Source: Burkholderiales bacterium GJ-E10
GTDB lineage: Bacteria; Pseudomonadota; Gammaproteobacteria; Burkholderiales; Burkholderiaceae_F
DNA: 64,000 nucleotides
Direction of reading: 5' to 3'
NCBI GenBank assembly: GCA_000828975.1
Contig: AP014683.1
Location: 3,212,550-3,276,549, forward strand
Shown here: positions 34,001 to 41,428 of the stretch, in pieces
Position numbering within the stretch: position 1 is the first letter of the stretch
Layout: every line of letters begins with the position of its first letter
The notes under the pieces: model-generated
Told to the model about the DNA's origin: nothing
Seen by the model: only the letters and a program-made list of their open reading frames with translations
Databases searched by the model: none
Position numbers and translations under genes: made by a program

Positions 34001-34343
34001 CTTCCGGTGCGAGTTTCCGGTCCAGACCCTCGACGCGCAGTTGCCAGGGAGAAACCGCGCCGTCATGTCGGTCTCGAACGATTCGTGTACTGTCAATGAG
34101 CCCCGCGTGCTTCAACAGCCGTGCCAGCTTGGTCAGACGCCAAGCGCGGCGCCGCAATCTTCTGCGCATGAGCCGCGCATCGCGGCGCACCTTGTTCAGC
34201 GACTCCCCTCTGTCGGGGGTTTCCGCCTTGTCAAAGCAACGAACGCCGAGATCGATGATTCGATTCTCTCCGAGGACACACCACCCGACGGAGGCGATGC
34301 CGATGTCGAGACCCAAGGTGTACAGTAGGTTTTTTGTTTGCAC
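30990..34343 (-). CDS. cas9: CRISPR RNA-guided endonuclease Cas9 (type II-C)
   Basis: The 1117-aa length fits compact II-C Cas9. RuvC-I has LGLDIGIASVGW with catalytic Asp13, followed by the Arg-rich bridge helix (RRDARLMRRRLRRRAWRL). RuvC-II has MHIEMARDLSR with Glu537. The HNH domain has EVDHALPYSRSFDDSKNNKVL with His619, and RuvC-III has DRHHALDAAVIAAC with His759 and Asp762. All nuclease residues are present, so it should be active with the nearby tracrRNA. The GTG start has AGGA about 8 bases upstream. Its 5' end lies back to back with the tracrRNA promoter. The C-terminal PAM-interacting region shows no obvious damage. Confidence 0.97.
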   Translation of the reverse strand: MQTKNLLYTLGLDIGIASVGWCVLGENRIIDLGVRCFDKAETPDRGESLNKVRRDARLMRRRLRRRAWRLTKLARLLKHAGLIDSTRIVRDRHDGAVSPWQLRVEGLDRKLAPEEWARVIYHIVKHRGFHWISRAEERKAESDKGEGGKVKQGLSATKQLMVEKNYRSAAEMVLTEFPGAQRNKRGEYTKALSRILLAAELTTLFERQQELGNPHAGPDLQTKILGNGDRKSGLLWMQKPPLSGSALLKMLGKCTFEREEYRAPKASFTAERHVWLTKLNNLRVLVDGVTRPLSDPERRLALSLPYQQASDFTYKQLRAALCKNGLLPDSFQFSGLAYPTGAQQPDGKAKNPENDRLVKLPAWQEFRKTLRDAGLETEWESIAGMAAGGQPDLLDQIGWVLSVFKDGDEVLRELRKIPLPGGEKMVQALSGVSFDTFHNLSLKALRKIVPHMEAGLRYDEACLAAGYHHSDLRKDTDERSLYLPPLYSGRTTDGRMVFRDDIDVPRNPVVLRAINQARTVVNSVVRRYGSPSSMHIEMARDLSRPWDERNKVKRAQEEYRDRNEKLKIDFAAEYGIEPKSREFEKFLLYREQGGKCAYSLKPLDLDRVLRDLGYAEVDHALPYSRSFDDSKNNKVLVLAEENRNKGNRTPYEYLDGTSESPRWREFKAFVETNKAYRLAKRARLLRKDFSGKGSEEFRDRNLNDTRYISRFFKNYVERFLKLAEESEERTCVVLSGQLTAFLRARWGLAKVRGDSDRHHALDAAVIAACSRSMVKRLSDYARRHELEKVRTGFVDFETGEIVDAGKYRQIERDFPSPWPYFRDELLTRLNTDDPAELRERMQSLGSYPPEALETLRPMFVSRAPQRRNGGAAHKDTIYRQTERLKKVGSVTQKVPLAALNLRDLENLVDPHRNEKLYAAIRARLEAHGGKGEKAFPPNNPLRKPDRDGNPTGPIVRTVTLVIDKMSGIPVRGGVAKNDTMLRVDIFRSKKDGKFHLVPLYVHHAVAKQLPTRAVIAYKDEGEWTPINNHDFDFLFALYPNDLVRITLKKERHFGYYAGCNRATGAVSIWAHDRNQRIGKDGFIDGIGVKTALSVEKFHVDTLGNVYPAPPETRRGLA

Positions 34344-34367
34344 GTTGTATTTCCTACGGGCTAGAAT
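34338..34367 (+). promoter_or_regulatory. Candidate tracrRNA promoter
   Basis: TAGAAT (34362-34367) is a good -10 box placed 7 bases before the start of the anti-repeat. TTGCAC (34338-34343) at 18-bp spacing is a weak -35 and overlaps the cas9 start codon on the other strand. Confidence 0.5.
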
Positions 34368-34372
34368 CGGAC

Positions 34373-34471
34373 CCGTTGTAGTCTTCCGGGGTGAGAGCCG
34401 TTGCTACAATAAGGCGCTAGGCAATGACTACGCGCCGAATCCGGCCCGACGCAAGTCGGGCCTTCCTTTTT
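34373..34471 (+). ncRNA. tracrRNA of the type II-C system
   Basis: CTTCCGGGGTGAGAG (34383-34397) is the exact complement of CTCTCACCCCGGAAG in the repeat. GCTACAAT (34403-34410) pairs with the repeat start GTTGTAGC across a 5-base internal loop. After the anti-repeat come AAGG and a stem GGCGC/GCGCC (34413-34417 and 34432-34436), then a terminator hairpin. This layout and the GTTGCTACAATAAGGC core match tracrRNAs of Neisseria-type Cas9. It is transcribed divergently from cas9, about 30 bases from the cas9 start. Confidence 0.92.
34443..34471 (+). terminator. tracrRNA terminator
   Basis: GGCCCGAC and GTCGGGCC form an 8-bp stem around GCAA, followed by TTCCTTTTT. It serves as both the last tracrRNA hairpin and the intrinsic terminator. 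Confidence 0.9.
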
Positions 34472-34570
34472 GTGGATTCTCGATAACGTGCCGCGGATTG
34501 CATACCGGCAGATATCCAAGGCGTGCATGTTGCGATAAGTTTCCGGACTCGACAAGAGGCGTCAGAGCCA

Positions 34571-35530
34571 ATGCCGGACGATTCCGTGATCCCCCCATCC
34601 CGCCCCACCACCCACGTCGCCGTCGGCGTCCTCGTACGCGGCGACGGCGCTGTGCTGCTCGCGGACCGGCCGGAAGGCAAACCCTACGCCGGCTATTGGG
34701 AGTTTCCGGGCGGCAAGATCGAACCGGGCGAATCGGTGGAGGCGGCACTCGCGCGTGAGCTGCACGAGGAACTGGGCCTGCATGTCCGGGCTTCGGAGCC
34801 GTGGACGGTGATCGAGCACGACTATCCGCACGCCTATGTGCGGCTGTACTTCCGCCGGGTGTTCGCCTGGGACGGGGTGCCGGAGCCGAAGGAGGGGCAG
34901 CGCCTGCGGTTCCATGCGCCGGATGCGCCGCCACCGCAGCCGCTGTTGCCGGCGGCGATCCCGGCCTTGCGCTGGGCGCAGCTTCCCTCCATGACCATTC
35001 TTTCGCCGGGCGATCTGCCCGATGGCGCCGCCGTGCGTCAATGGATCGACGATCGGCTCGGGCGCGGCGCGCGGCAGCTGCTGGTGCGGGAACCGCGCCT
35101 GCGCGTCGCGGACGCGCTGCCGGCGCTGCGCGCCGGTGCGCAGCAGGCGCGCGCGTACGGCGCGCACCTGCTGGTCGATTGGTCCGGCTGCGGGGGCGAT
35201 GCCGGTGCGGATTGGCAGGGCGGCGTGGTTCGTGCCGCCCAGGCCTTGCGCGATGATGCCCCGGACCGACGCAACACCGCATGCCGCACGGACCCGGAGG
35301 CGTGGTTCGGCGGCGGCGTGCGCGACCGGTCGGACCTCGTGCGCGCGGCGGCTTCGGGTTGCGATTTCGCGGTGATGGAGGCGGAGGTCGGGCGCGTGCC
35401 GGATTGGGAGGCGATCGCCGAGTTGTGCCGCGAGAGTCCGTTGCCGGTCTATGTCCCCTTGGCGCCGTCGGCGCCGACCTTGGCGCGGGCGCGCAGTCTC
35501 GGCGCGCAGGGATTGATCTGGCCCGCCTGA
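34571..35530 (+). CDS. Nudix hydrolase fused to a ThiE/TenI-like domain
   Basis: The 319-aa product has an N-terminal MutT-like Nudix domain with the Nudix box GGKIEPGESVEAALARELHEELGL (checked against G-x5-E-x7-REUxEExGU; residues about 51-73) and a C-terminal TIM-barrel-like half resembling thiamine phosphate synthase, with GGGVRDRSDLVRAAASGCDF. This fusion is common near coaE/zapD in betaproteobacteria. The Nudix half probably cleans oxidised dGTP; the role of the second half is unclear. I chose the ATG at 34571, which has AGAGG upstream. A GTG at 34523 is possible. Confidence 0.85.
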   Translation: MPDDSVIPPSRPTTHVAVGVLVRGDGAVLLADRPEGKPYAGYWEFPGGKIEPGESVEAALARELHEELGLHVRASEPWTVIEHDYPHAYVRLYFRRVFAWDGVPEPKEGQRLRFHAPDAPPPQPLLPAAIPALRWAQLPSMTILSPGDLPDGAAVRQWIDDRLGRGARQLLVREPRLRVADALPALRAGAQQARAYGAHLLVDWSGCGGDAGADWQGGVVRAAQALRDDAPDRRNTACRTDPEAWFGGGVRDRSDLVRAAASGCDFAVMEAEVGRVPDWEAIAELCRESPLPVYVPLAPSAPTLARARSLGAQGLIWPA

Positions 35531-35573
35531 GCGCGGGGGGCCGGCGCGGTCACCGCGACGGCCGCTGGTGCCA

Positions 35574-37736
35574 CTATTCGTTGCTCGTCGCCCGCACTTC
35601 CTCGATTGTCGTCAATCCCTGCAGCACTTTCTCGATGCCATCCTGCCGCAGGGTTTGCATGCCGTTCCGGGTCGCGCACGCCAACAGTTCGGCGGGCGCG
35701 GCGCGCGTCTGGATCAGGTGGCGCAGTTCCTGGTTGCTGACCATGAGTTCGTGGATGGCGATCCGTCCCAGCAAGCCGGTGCCGCCGCAGCGCGGGCAAC
35801 CGGCGCTGCCGTATCGCATCAGTACGCCTTCCCGGCCGTAGCGGTGCTGCCATTCGGCCGCAGTCGTCTTGCGCACGACCCGCGCGCCGGCATTCGGCGC
35901 GGTTCCCAGGTAATCGGACAGCAGCTCTTCGATTTCCTCCGTGCTTGCCGGGCGTTCGGTCCGGCAGTGGGGGCAGATCCGGCGCACGAGGCGCTGCGCC
36001 AGCACGCCGAGCAGCGCGTCGGCGAAATTGAACGGGTCGACCCCGAGATCGATGAGGCGGGTGATCGTTTCCGGCGCGGTGTTGGTGTGCAGCGTCGAGA
36101 ACACGAGGTGCCCGGTGAGCGATGCTTCGACCACCATGTGCGCCGTTTCGGCGTCGCGCGCTTCTCCCACCATGATCACGTCCGGGTCGGCGCGCAGGAA
36201 GGCGCGCAGCGCCTTGGCGAAAGTCCAGTCGATCTTCGGGTTGACCTGCACCTGGCGGAGCCCGGCCTGGGTGATTTCGACCGGATCCTCGGCGGTCCAG
36301 ATCTTGCGGTCGGGGGTGTTGATGTGTCCGAGCGCGGAGTGCAGCGTGGTGGTCTTGCCGGAGCCGGTGGGGCCGACGCACAGCACCAGGCCGTAGGGGC
36401 GCTCGATCAATGACCGGAGCCGCAGCAGGTTGTCGGGGCTGAGGTCCATCTGGTCCAGCGGAATCGGCTTCGCCGCCGACAGCAACCGCAGGACGGCGTC
36501 CTCCAGGCCGTTGCTGGTCGGAATCGTCGCGACGCGCAACTCGAGCTTGTGCTGCGGCGAAAAGCGTGCGAAGTTGATCTTGCCGTCCTGGGGCTTGCGC
36601 CGCTCGGAGATGTCCAGGTCGCACATGATCTTGATGCGCGACAACAGCGGGTTGGCGTAGCCGTTCGGCAGCTCCAGATACGGCCGCAACCGGCCGTCCT
36701 TGCGGAAGCGGATCCGCACCTTTCCCCGATCCCCGGTACATTCGATGTGGATGTCGGAGACCGAGTCGGCATGCGCTTCGACGATCATCTGGTTGATGAG
36801 GCGCACGAGCGAGTTGTCGCTCTGCTCGATGGCCGCGGAATCGACCGGCGCCTCGGTCTCGACCTGCTCGAGTTCCTCGGCCAGCCTGCCGATGTCGACG
36901 GGCGGTGCCGGCGACTCCATGCCGCGGCTGCCTGGGCGCGCCTTGTCGCGCAACCCCCGGCTGCTGCCGACCGGTTCGGGCTTGGCCGACGCCAGCGGAA
37001 TCTCGCAGAAGTCCAGTGCGCCGGCTGCCGGTTCGGGGTTGGCGCCGATGCGGGCGTATGCGACGGGCAGCGCGTCGTCGATGTCCTGTTGGGTTGCCAG
37101 CGCCGGAACGGCCTTGCACTGGGACACGAATTCGATTTCGTCCAGGGCCGCCCGTCGCGTGACGTCCTCGATGCCGATGGCCAGGCGTCCGTCGAGCATG
37201 GCGAGCGGCAGCACATGCAGCCGCCGCGCAATGGCGTACGGAATGCGTTTGAGCGCGTCGACTTCGACCGGAAACCGATGCACGTCGACGACCGGATAGC
37301 CCATCTTCCGCGCCAGCGCCGAGCGGAGGTCGTCGCGCGAAATCATCTCTTCGCGCACCAGCAATTCACCCAGAGGGATGCTCCGGTCGGCCTGCTGGAT
37401 GGCCAGCGCGGCATCGAGCTGGGACTGGTCGATCAGGTCGAGGGATACCAGCACCTCGCCGAGCCGCGCCATCGGCATGCGTGACTGCGCCGACAGCGCC
37501 TCGAACAGGTCTTCCGCCGTCACGATCTGCCGGTGGACCAGGATCTCGCCCAGCTTCTGGACCCGCAGGGTTTCCTGCAGCGCGACCGCCTGTTCGATCT
37601 GCTCGGTGGTGGCGGCCTTTTGCTCGACGAGGATCTGGCCGATCGGCTTTTCGCTGGGAACTTCGTCGTGCAGTGCGGTGGCTTGGCGGGGGGAGCGCAT
37701 CTCGGCGATCAGGGCATGGTTCGGAAATACCCCCAT
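35574..37736 (-). CDS. PilB/GspE-family secretion ATPase (second copy)
   Basis: The 720-aa product has two N-terminal MshEN-type domains (PIGQILVEQKAAT...; LGEVLVSLDLIDQSQ...; LGELLVREEMISRDD), then a secretion ATPase core with Walker A GPTGSGKTTTLHSALG, an Asp box, Walker B VIMVGEARDAETA and a zinc motif CPHC...CPRC. It is longer than the pilB gene at 41429-43171 and differs from it. I chose the ATG at 37736 with a G-rich site upstream. It may power a second pilus, a type II secretion-like machine, or c-di-GMP-controlled pilus extension; no partner genes are adjacent. Confidence 0.88.
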   Translation of the reverse strand: MGVFPNHALIAEMRSPRQATALHDEVPSEKPIGQILVEQKAATTEQIEQAVALQETLRVQKLGEILVHRQIVTAEDLFEALSAQSRMPMARLGEVLVSLDLIDQSQLDAALAIQQADRSIPLGELLVREEMISRDDLRSALARKMGYPVVDVHRFPVEVDALKRIPYAIARRLHVLPLAMLDGRLAIGIEDVTRRAALDEIEFVSQCKAVPALATQQDIDDALPVAYARIGANPEPAAGALDFCEIPLASAKPEPVGSSRGLRDKARPGSRGMESPAPPVDIGRLAEELEQVETEAPVDSAAIEQSDNSLVRLINQMIVEAHADSVSDIHIECTGDRGKVRIRFRKDGRLRPYLELPNGYANPLLSRIKIMCDLDISERRKPQDGKINFARFSPQHKLELRVATIPTSNGLEDAVLRLLSAAKPIPLDQMDLSPDNLLRLRSLIERPYGLVLCVGPTGSGKTTTLHSALGHINTPDRKIWTAEDPVEITQAGLRQVQVNPKIDWTFAKALRAFLRADPDVIMVGEARDAETAHMVVEASLTGHLVFSTLHTNTAPETITRLIDLGVDPFNFADALLGVLAQRLVRRICPHCRTERPASTEEIEELLSDYLGTAPNAGARVVRKTTAAEWQHRYGREGVLMRYGSAGCPRCGGTGLLGRIAIHELMVSNQELRHLIQTRAAPAELLACATRNGMQTLRQDGIEKVLQGLTTIEEVRATSNE

Positions 37737-37809
37737 TTTTCCCCCGCCGCCGCGGCGGGAATCGCCGGATAAGCTCGGGCGGCCGCGCCGAATTTCGCTC
37801 GATCGGGCG

Positions 37810-38592
37810 CTACGAGGCGCAGAGCGCCATGTCGAACTCGACGTCCTGTTCCAGCGCGCGCGGCTTGAAGTCGCCGTCGGCGCGGGTGAACCGGACCCAG
37901 AGCGCATATTTGTTCGCGCTGACTTCCGGGATCGCGTCGCGGTCGCGTGCCACGCGCACCTGCATCAGCGCGTAACTCCGCCCCTGCAGCATCTGCTGGT
38001 AGCAGCCGGCCTGGGCGGTCAGGTGGGTATGGCGCGCGCTTTCGCGCAGCAGGCGGAGGATGATCGTGACCCCGGCGCGGAATGGCGCCAGGGGCTGGAT
38101 CCAGCCGCGCAGGTCTTCCGTGCGCTTCGACGCGTCGTGGGAAAGCCAGGCGTGATACGAGGGCAGGTCGAACTCGCAGGTGCCGCCGGGGATGATCGAT
38201 CGGCTGCGCACGCTCATCAGCCACTCGTTGTCGCGCAGGTGCTGGCCGGCCTTGCCGCTGAAGCCGTTGAGGTTCGTCTGGGTGGTTTCGAGCGCCACCA
38301 GCACCGACCGCAGGGCGTCCTGTGCGACCTTGGGGTTGTCTCTCAGGGCGGCCAGCGATTGCCGATCCCGTTCCAGCTCCTGCAGCAATTCGCTCTTGAT
38401 GTCGGAACGGGAGGTGACCTCGGCGATCTCGAACAGGGTGAGCAGCGCCGAGTGGTGGCAGTAGGGATGGGTCTGGGTCTGGAAGTACTGGAGCTTCTCG
38501 AACAGATCCTCCAGCCGCAACAAGGTCCGCACCCGTTCGTTGAAGGGGTACTCGTAGAGAACGAGGTCTTGCGGGGAGGGCGGCGCGTCCAT
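37810..38592 (-). CDS. zapD: Cell division protein ZapD
   Basis: ZapD is a cytoplasmic protein that crosslinks FtsZ filaments. The 260-aa product starts MDAPPSPQDLVLYEYPFNER and contains LRLEDLFEKLQYF, both family hallmarks. The ATG at 38592 lies 23 bases downstream of coaE. The order pilB-pilC-pilD-coaE-zapD is conserved in betaproteobacteria. Confidence 0.93.
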   Translation of the reverse strand: MDAPPSPQDLVLYEYPFNERVRTLLRLEDLFEKLQYFQTQTHPYCHHSALLTLFEIAEVTSRSDIKSELLQELERDRQSLAALRDNPKVAQDALRSVLVALETTQTNLNGFSGKAGQHLRDNEWLMSVRSRSIIPGGTCEFDLPSYHAWLSHDASKRTEDLRGWIQPLAPFRAGVTIILRLLRESARHTHLTAQAGCYQQMLQGRSYALMQVRVARDRDAIPEVSANKYALWVRFTRADGDFKPRALEQDVEFDMALCAS

Positions 38593-38615
38593 TCGACACG
38601 CAAGATAACACAGCG

Positions 38616-39281
38616 TCAGGCGGTGTCGTCCCGGACGCCGGGCGCGGACGCGACATAGGCATCCCACAGGCGCCCGACCCGCGCGCACAGATCGGCGGCG
38701 GTGCCGTCGTTGACGAGAATGTCGTCGGCGACTGCGAGCCGCCGCGCCCTCGGTGCCTGCGCACCGACGATGGCTTCGACCTCGCCGCGGCGCAAGGCGC
38801 CGCGCGCAAGGGTCCGCTCGATCTGCCGGTGGACGGGGCAATCGATGACCAGGATCCGGTGCGGCGGCAGGGCGGTGTGCAGCAGGCCCGATTCCACGAG
38901 CAGCGGAATGTCGAAGAGGAGCACGGAGGTCCCCCGGGATGCGAACTCCTGCGCGCGTGCGGCGGCGATCCGCGCAATCCACGGATGCAGGATGGCTTCG
39001 AGCCGCCGGCGTTCATCGGCATCCGCGAAGACCCGCGCGCGCATGCGGGCACGGTCCATCGCACCGTCCGGGCCGATCGCGTCCGGGCCGAACGCCCGGA
39101 CGATGTCCGGCAGGGCCGCTCCGCCGGCCGCGGTGAGCGCGCGCGAAATCGCATCGGCGTCGACCACGCCCGCACCCAGGCGCGCGAATTCCGCCGCCGC
39201 CGTGGTCTTGCCGCTGCCGATGCCGCCGGTGATCGCGACACGCAATGCCGCGGCGGATTGCGCTCGGGCCACGGCGCTCAC
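38616..39281 (-). CDS. coaE: Dephospho-CoA kinase
   Basis: This enzyme performs the last step of CoA synthesis. The protein has the P-loop VAITGGIGSGKTTAAAEFARLG, VDADAISRALT, and the lid region FDIPLLVESGL. The start is uncertain: a GTG at 39281 overlaps the pilD stop (GTGA) and gives 221 aa, and a second GTG at 39272 or a TTG at 39245 are alternatives. I saw no strong ribosome binding site, so coupling to pilD is likely. Confidence 0.92.
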   Translation of the reverse strand: MSAVARAQSAAALRVAITGGIGSGKTTAAAEFARLGAGVVDADAISRALTAAGGAALPDIVRAFGPDAIGPDGAMDRARMRARVFADADERRRLEAILHPWIARIAAARAQEFASRGTSVLLFDIPLLVESGLLHTALPPHRILVIDCPVHRQIERTLARGALRRGEVEAIVGAQAPRARRLAVADDILVNDGTAADLCARVGRLWDAYVASAPGVRDDTA

Positions 39282-40123
39282 AGCGGCAGTCCGAACCGGC
39301 CGGCGATCGCCGGGCCATAGAGGAGGGCGAAGAATCCGGCGACGGCGAGATAGGGGCCGAACGGGATGGGAACGTGTCGCCCGCGCCGTGCAAGGAGGAT
39401 CAACCCGATTCCCGCGACGGCCCCGGTCAGCGAGGACATGAGCATGATGGGCAGCAGCATTTTCCATCCCATCCAGGCGCCCAGCGCCGCAAGCAGCTTG
39501 AAGTCTCCGTACCCCATGCCTTCGCGCCCGGTGATCAGCTTGAATGCCCAATAGATCGACCAGAGGCTCAGATAGCCGATGCAGGCGCCGATCACCGCCT
39601 CGGGTAGCGGTGCGAAGACGCCATGCAGGTTGAGCAGCAGGCCGGCCCAGAGCAGCGGCAGGGTGAGCGTATCCGGCAGCAGCGTCGTTTCGGCGTCGAT
39701 GACCGCCGCGGCGATCAGGGTCCAGACGAGCAGCAGGGCGGACGCACCCTGCCAGCCCCAGCCGAAATGGGCCGCGACCCACCAGGACAGCAGACCGGTA
39801 AGCGCTTCGACGAGCGGGTAGCGGGCGGAGATCGGCTGGGCGCAGGTTGCACAGCGCCCGCGCAGGAACAGGTAGGAAATCAGCGGAATGTTGTGCCGGA
39901 TCCGGATCGGCGTGCCGCAGGCCGGACAGCAGGATGCCGGAACCCAGAGGTTGAACGGCGGCTTTGCCTCGATCGGAGTGCCGGCGAATTCGGCGGCCTG
40001 GGCGGCCCACTGCGCTTCGAGCATCCGTGGCAGGCGGTGGATCACCACGTTCAGGAACGAGCCGACGATGAGTCCGGTGACCGCGGCGGCGAAGGCGAAG
40101 AGGGAGTCGACTGGGAACGGCAT
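39278..40123 (-). CDS. pilD: Type IV prepilin peptidase PilD
   Basis: This polytopic inner-membrane aspartic protease cleaves and N-methylates prepilins. The 281-aa product has GSFLNVVIHRLPRML near the N terminus, a zinc motif CPAC...CATC, and the catalytic aspartates in AAVIDAETTLLPD and GREGMGYGDFKL. It sits in a pilB-pilC-pilD cluster and probably shares a transcript with pilC, 65 bases upstream. Confidence 0.95.
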   Translation of the reverse strand: MPFPVDSLFAFAAAVTGLIVGSFLNVVIHRLPRMLEAQWAAQAAEFAGTPIEAKPPFNLWVPASCCPACGTPIRIRHNIPLISYLFLRGRCATCAQPISARYPLVEALTGLLSWWVAAHFGWGWQGASALLLVWTLIAAAVIDAETTLLPDTLTLPLLWAGLLLNLHGVFAPLPEAVIGACIGYLSLWSIYWAFKLITGREGMGYGDFKLLAALGAWMGWKMLLPIMLMSSLTGAVAGIGLILLARRGRHVPIPFGPYLAVAGFFALLYGPAIAGRFGLPL

Positions 40124-40188
40124 GCGCAGGGGGCCGGGCGGACGTGCGGTGCCGGCCCCGGCACCGCACGCCGTGCGTGGAGTGCGGG

Positions 40189-41415
40189 TTAGACGACCTG
40201 GCCGAGCTTGAAGATCGGCAGGTAGATCGCGACGACGATGCTGCCGATGATGACGCCCAGGATGACCATGATCATCGGTTCCAGCAGGCTCGCCAGTGCG
40301 TCCACTGTCTCGTCCACCTCCCGCTCGAAATACTCCGCCACTTTGCTCAGCATCGAATCCAGCGCCCCGGCTTCTTCGCCGATGGCGGTCATCTGCACCG
40401 CCATCGGCGGGAAGACCCCGGAGTTCTGCATCGCCTGCGCAAGGCTGGTTCCCGTACTCACCTCCGTCTGGATCTGCCGCGTCGCCTCCTTGTAGACGGC
40501 GTTGCCGGCGGCCGGTCCGACCGAGTCCAGCGCTTCGACCAGGGGGACGCCCGCCGCGAAGGTCGTTGCCAGCGTGCGGGTCCAGCGCGCGATCGACGAT
40601 TTTTTCAGCAGCGGGCCGATGACCGGCGGCCGCAGCAGCATGCGGTCGACGGTGGCCTGGACCGCGGGCGATCGCTTCCAGGCCTGGAGCAGGAAGTATC
40701 CGAAACCGAGACTGCCGAACAGCAGGAGGTACCAGTACTTCACGAAGAAGTTGGACATCGCGATGACCATGAGCGTCGGCGCCGGCAGGTCGGCGCCGAA
40801 GCTCGTGAACACCTGCTTGAAGGAGGGCACGACCCAGATCATGATGATCGAGACCACCAGGATGGCGACCAGGACGATCGTCACCGGATAGAACATGGCC
40901 TTCTTGACCTTGCCCTTGATCGCCAGCGTCTTCTCCTGGTACGTGGCGAGGCGGTCGAGCAGGGTGTCCAGAATCCCCGCCTGCTCTCCCGCCGCGACGA
41001 GGTTGCTGTACAGGGCATCGAAATACATCGGGTATTTCCGGAACGCCTGGTTCAGGCTGGTTCCGGTTTCGACGTCGGCGCGGATGTCCGATAGCAGGCG
41101 CCCCACCGCCGGGTTGGCATGCCCTCGGGCGACGATGTCGAAGCACTGCATCAGCGGAACTCCCGCCCGCATCATCGTGGCGAGCTGGCGCGTGAAGAGC
41201 GTGATGTCCTTGTCGGAAATCCGGCGCCCCCGCGGCAGAGATTGCTTCTTGATCTTGGTGGCCAGGATCCCGCGGCGCCGCAGCGATGCGGCCACGACGG
41301 ACTCGCCGCCGGCGCGCATCTCTCCCTTGACGATGCGCCCGCTCTTGTCCCGCCCTTCCCACAGGAATATCGCCTCGCGGACCGCGTCCCGCCGGGCCAT
41401 CACACCGGTTGCCAT
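40189..41415 (-). CDS. pilC: Type IV pilus inner-membrane platform protein PilC
   Basis: The 408-aa product has two GspF-type cytoplasmic domains (FTRQLATMMRAGVPLMQC and WTRTLATTFAAGVPLVEAL) and three hydrophobic helices, the last at the C terminus (MVILGVIIGSIVVAIYL). It anchors the pilus base and works with PilB. I chose the ATG at 41415, 13 bases after pilB, with GAGGGAG about 5 bases upstream. Confidence 0.95.
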   Translation of the reverse strand: MATGVMARRDAVREAIFLWEGRDKSGRIVKGEMRAGGESVVAASLRRRGILATKIKKQSLPRGRRISDKDITLFTRQLATMMRAGVPLMQCFDIVARGHANPAVGRLLSDIRADVETGTSLNQAFRKYPMYFDALYSNLVAAGEQAGILDTLLDRLATYQEKTLAIKGKVKKAMFYPVTIVLVAILVVSIIMIWVVPSFKQVFTSFGADLPAPTLMVIAMSNFFVKYWYLLLFGSLGFGYFLLQAWKRSPAVQATVDRMLLRPPVIGPLLKKSSIARWTRTLATTFAAGVPLVEALDSVGPAAGNAVYKEATRQIQTEVSTGTSLAQAMQNSGVFPPMAVQMTAIGEEAGALDSMLSKVAEYFEREVDETVDALASLLEPMIMVILGVIIGSIVVAIYLPIFKLGQVV

Positions 41416-41428
41416 GACACTCCCTCGT

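Noticed and set aside
34344..34410. An extra isolated CRISPR repeat near cas9
   Set aside because: The repeat-like sequence is the tracrRNA anti-repeat: it pairs with the array repeat and is followed by tracrRNA hairpins and a terminator.
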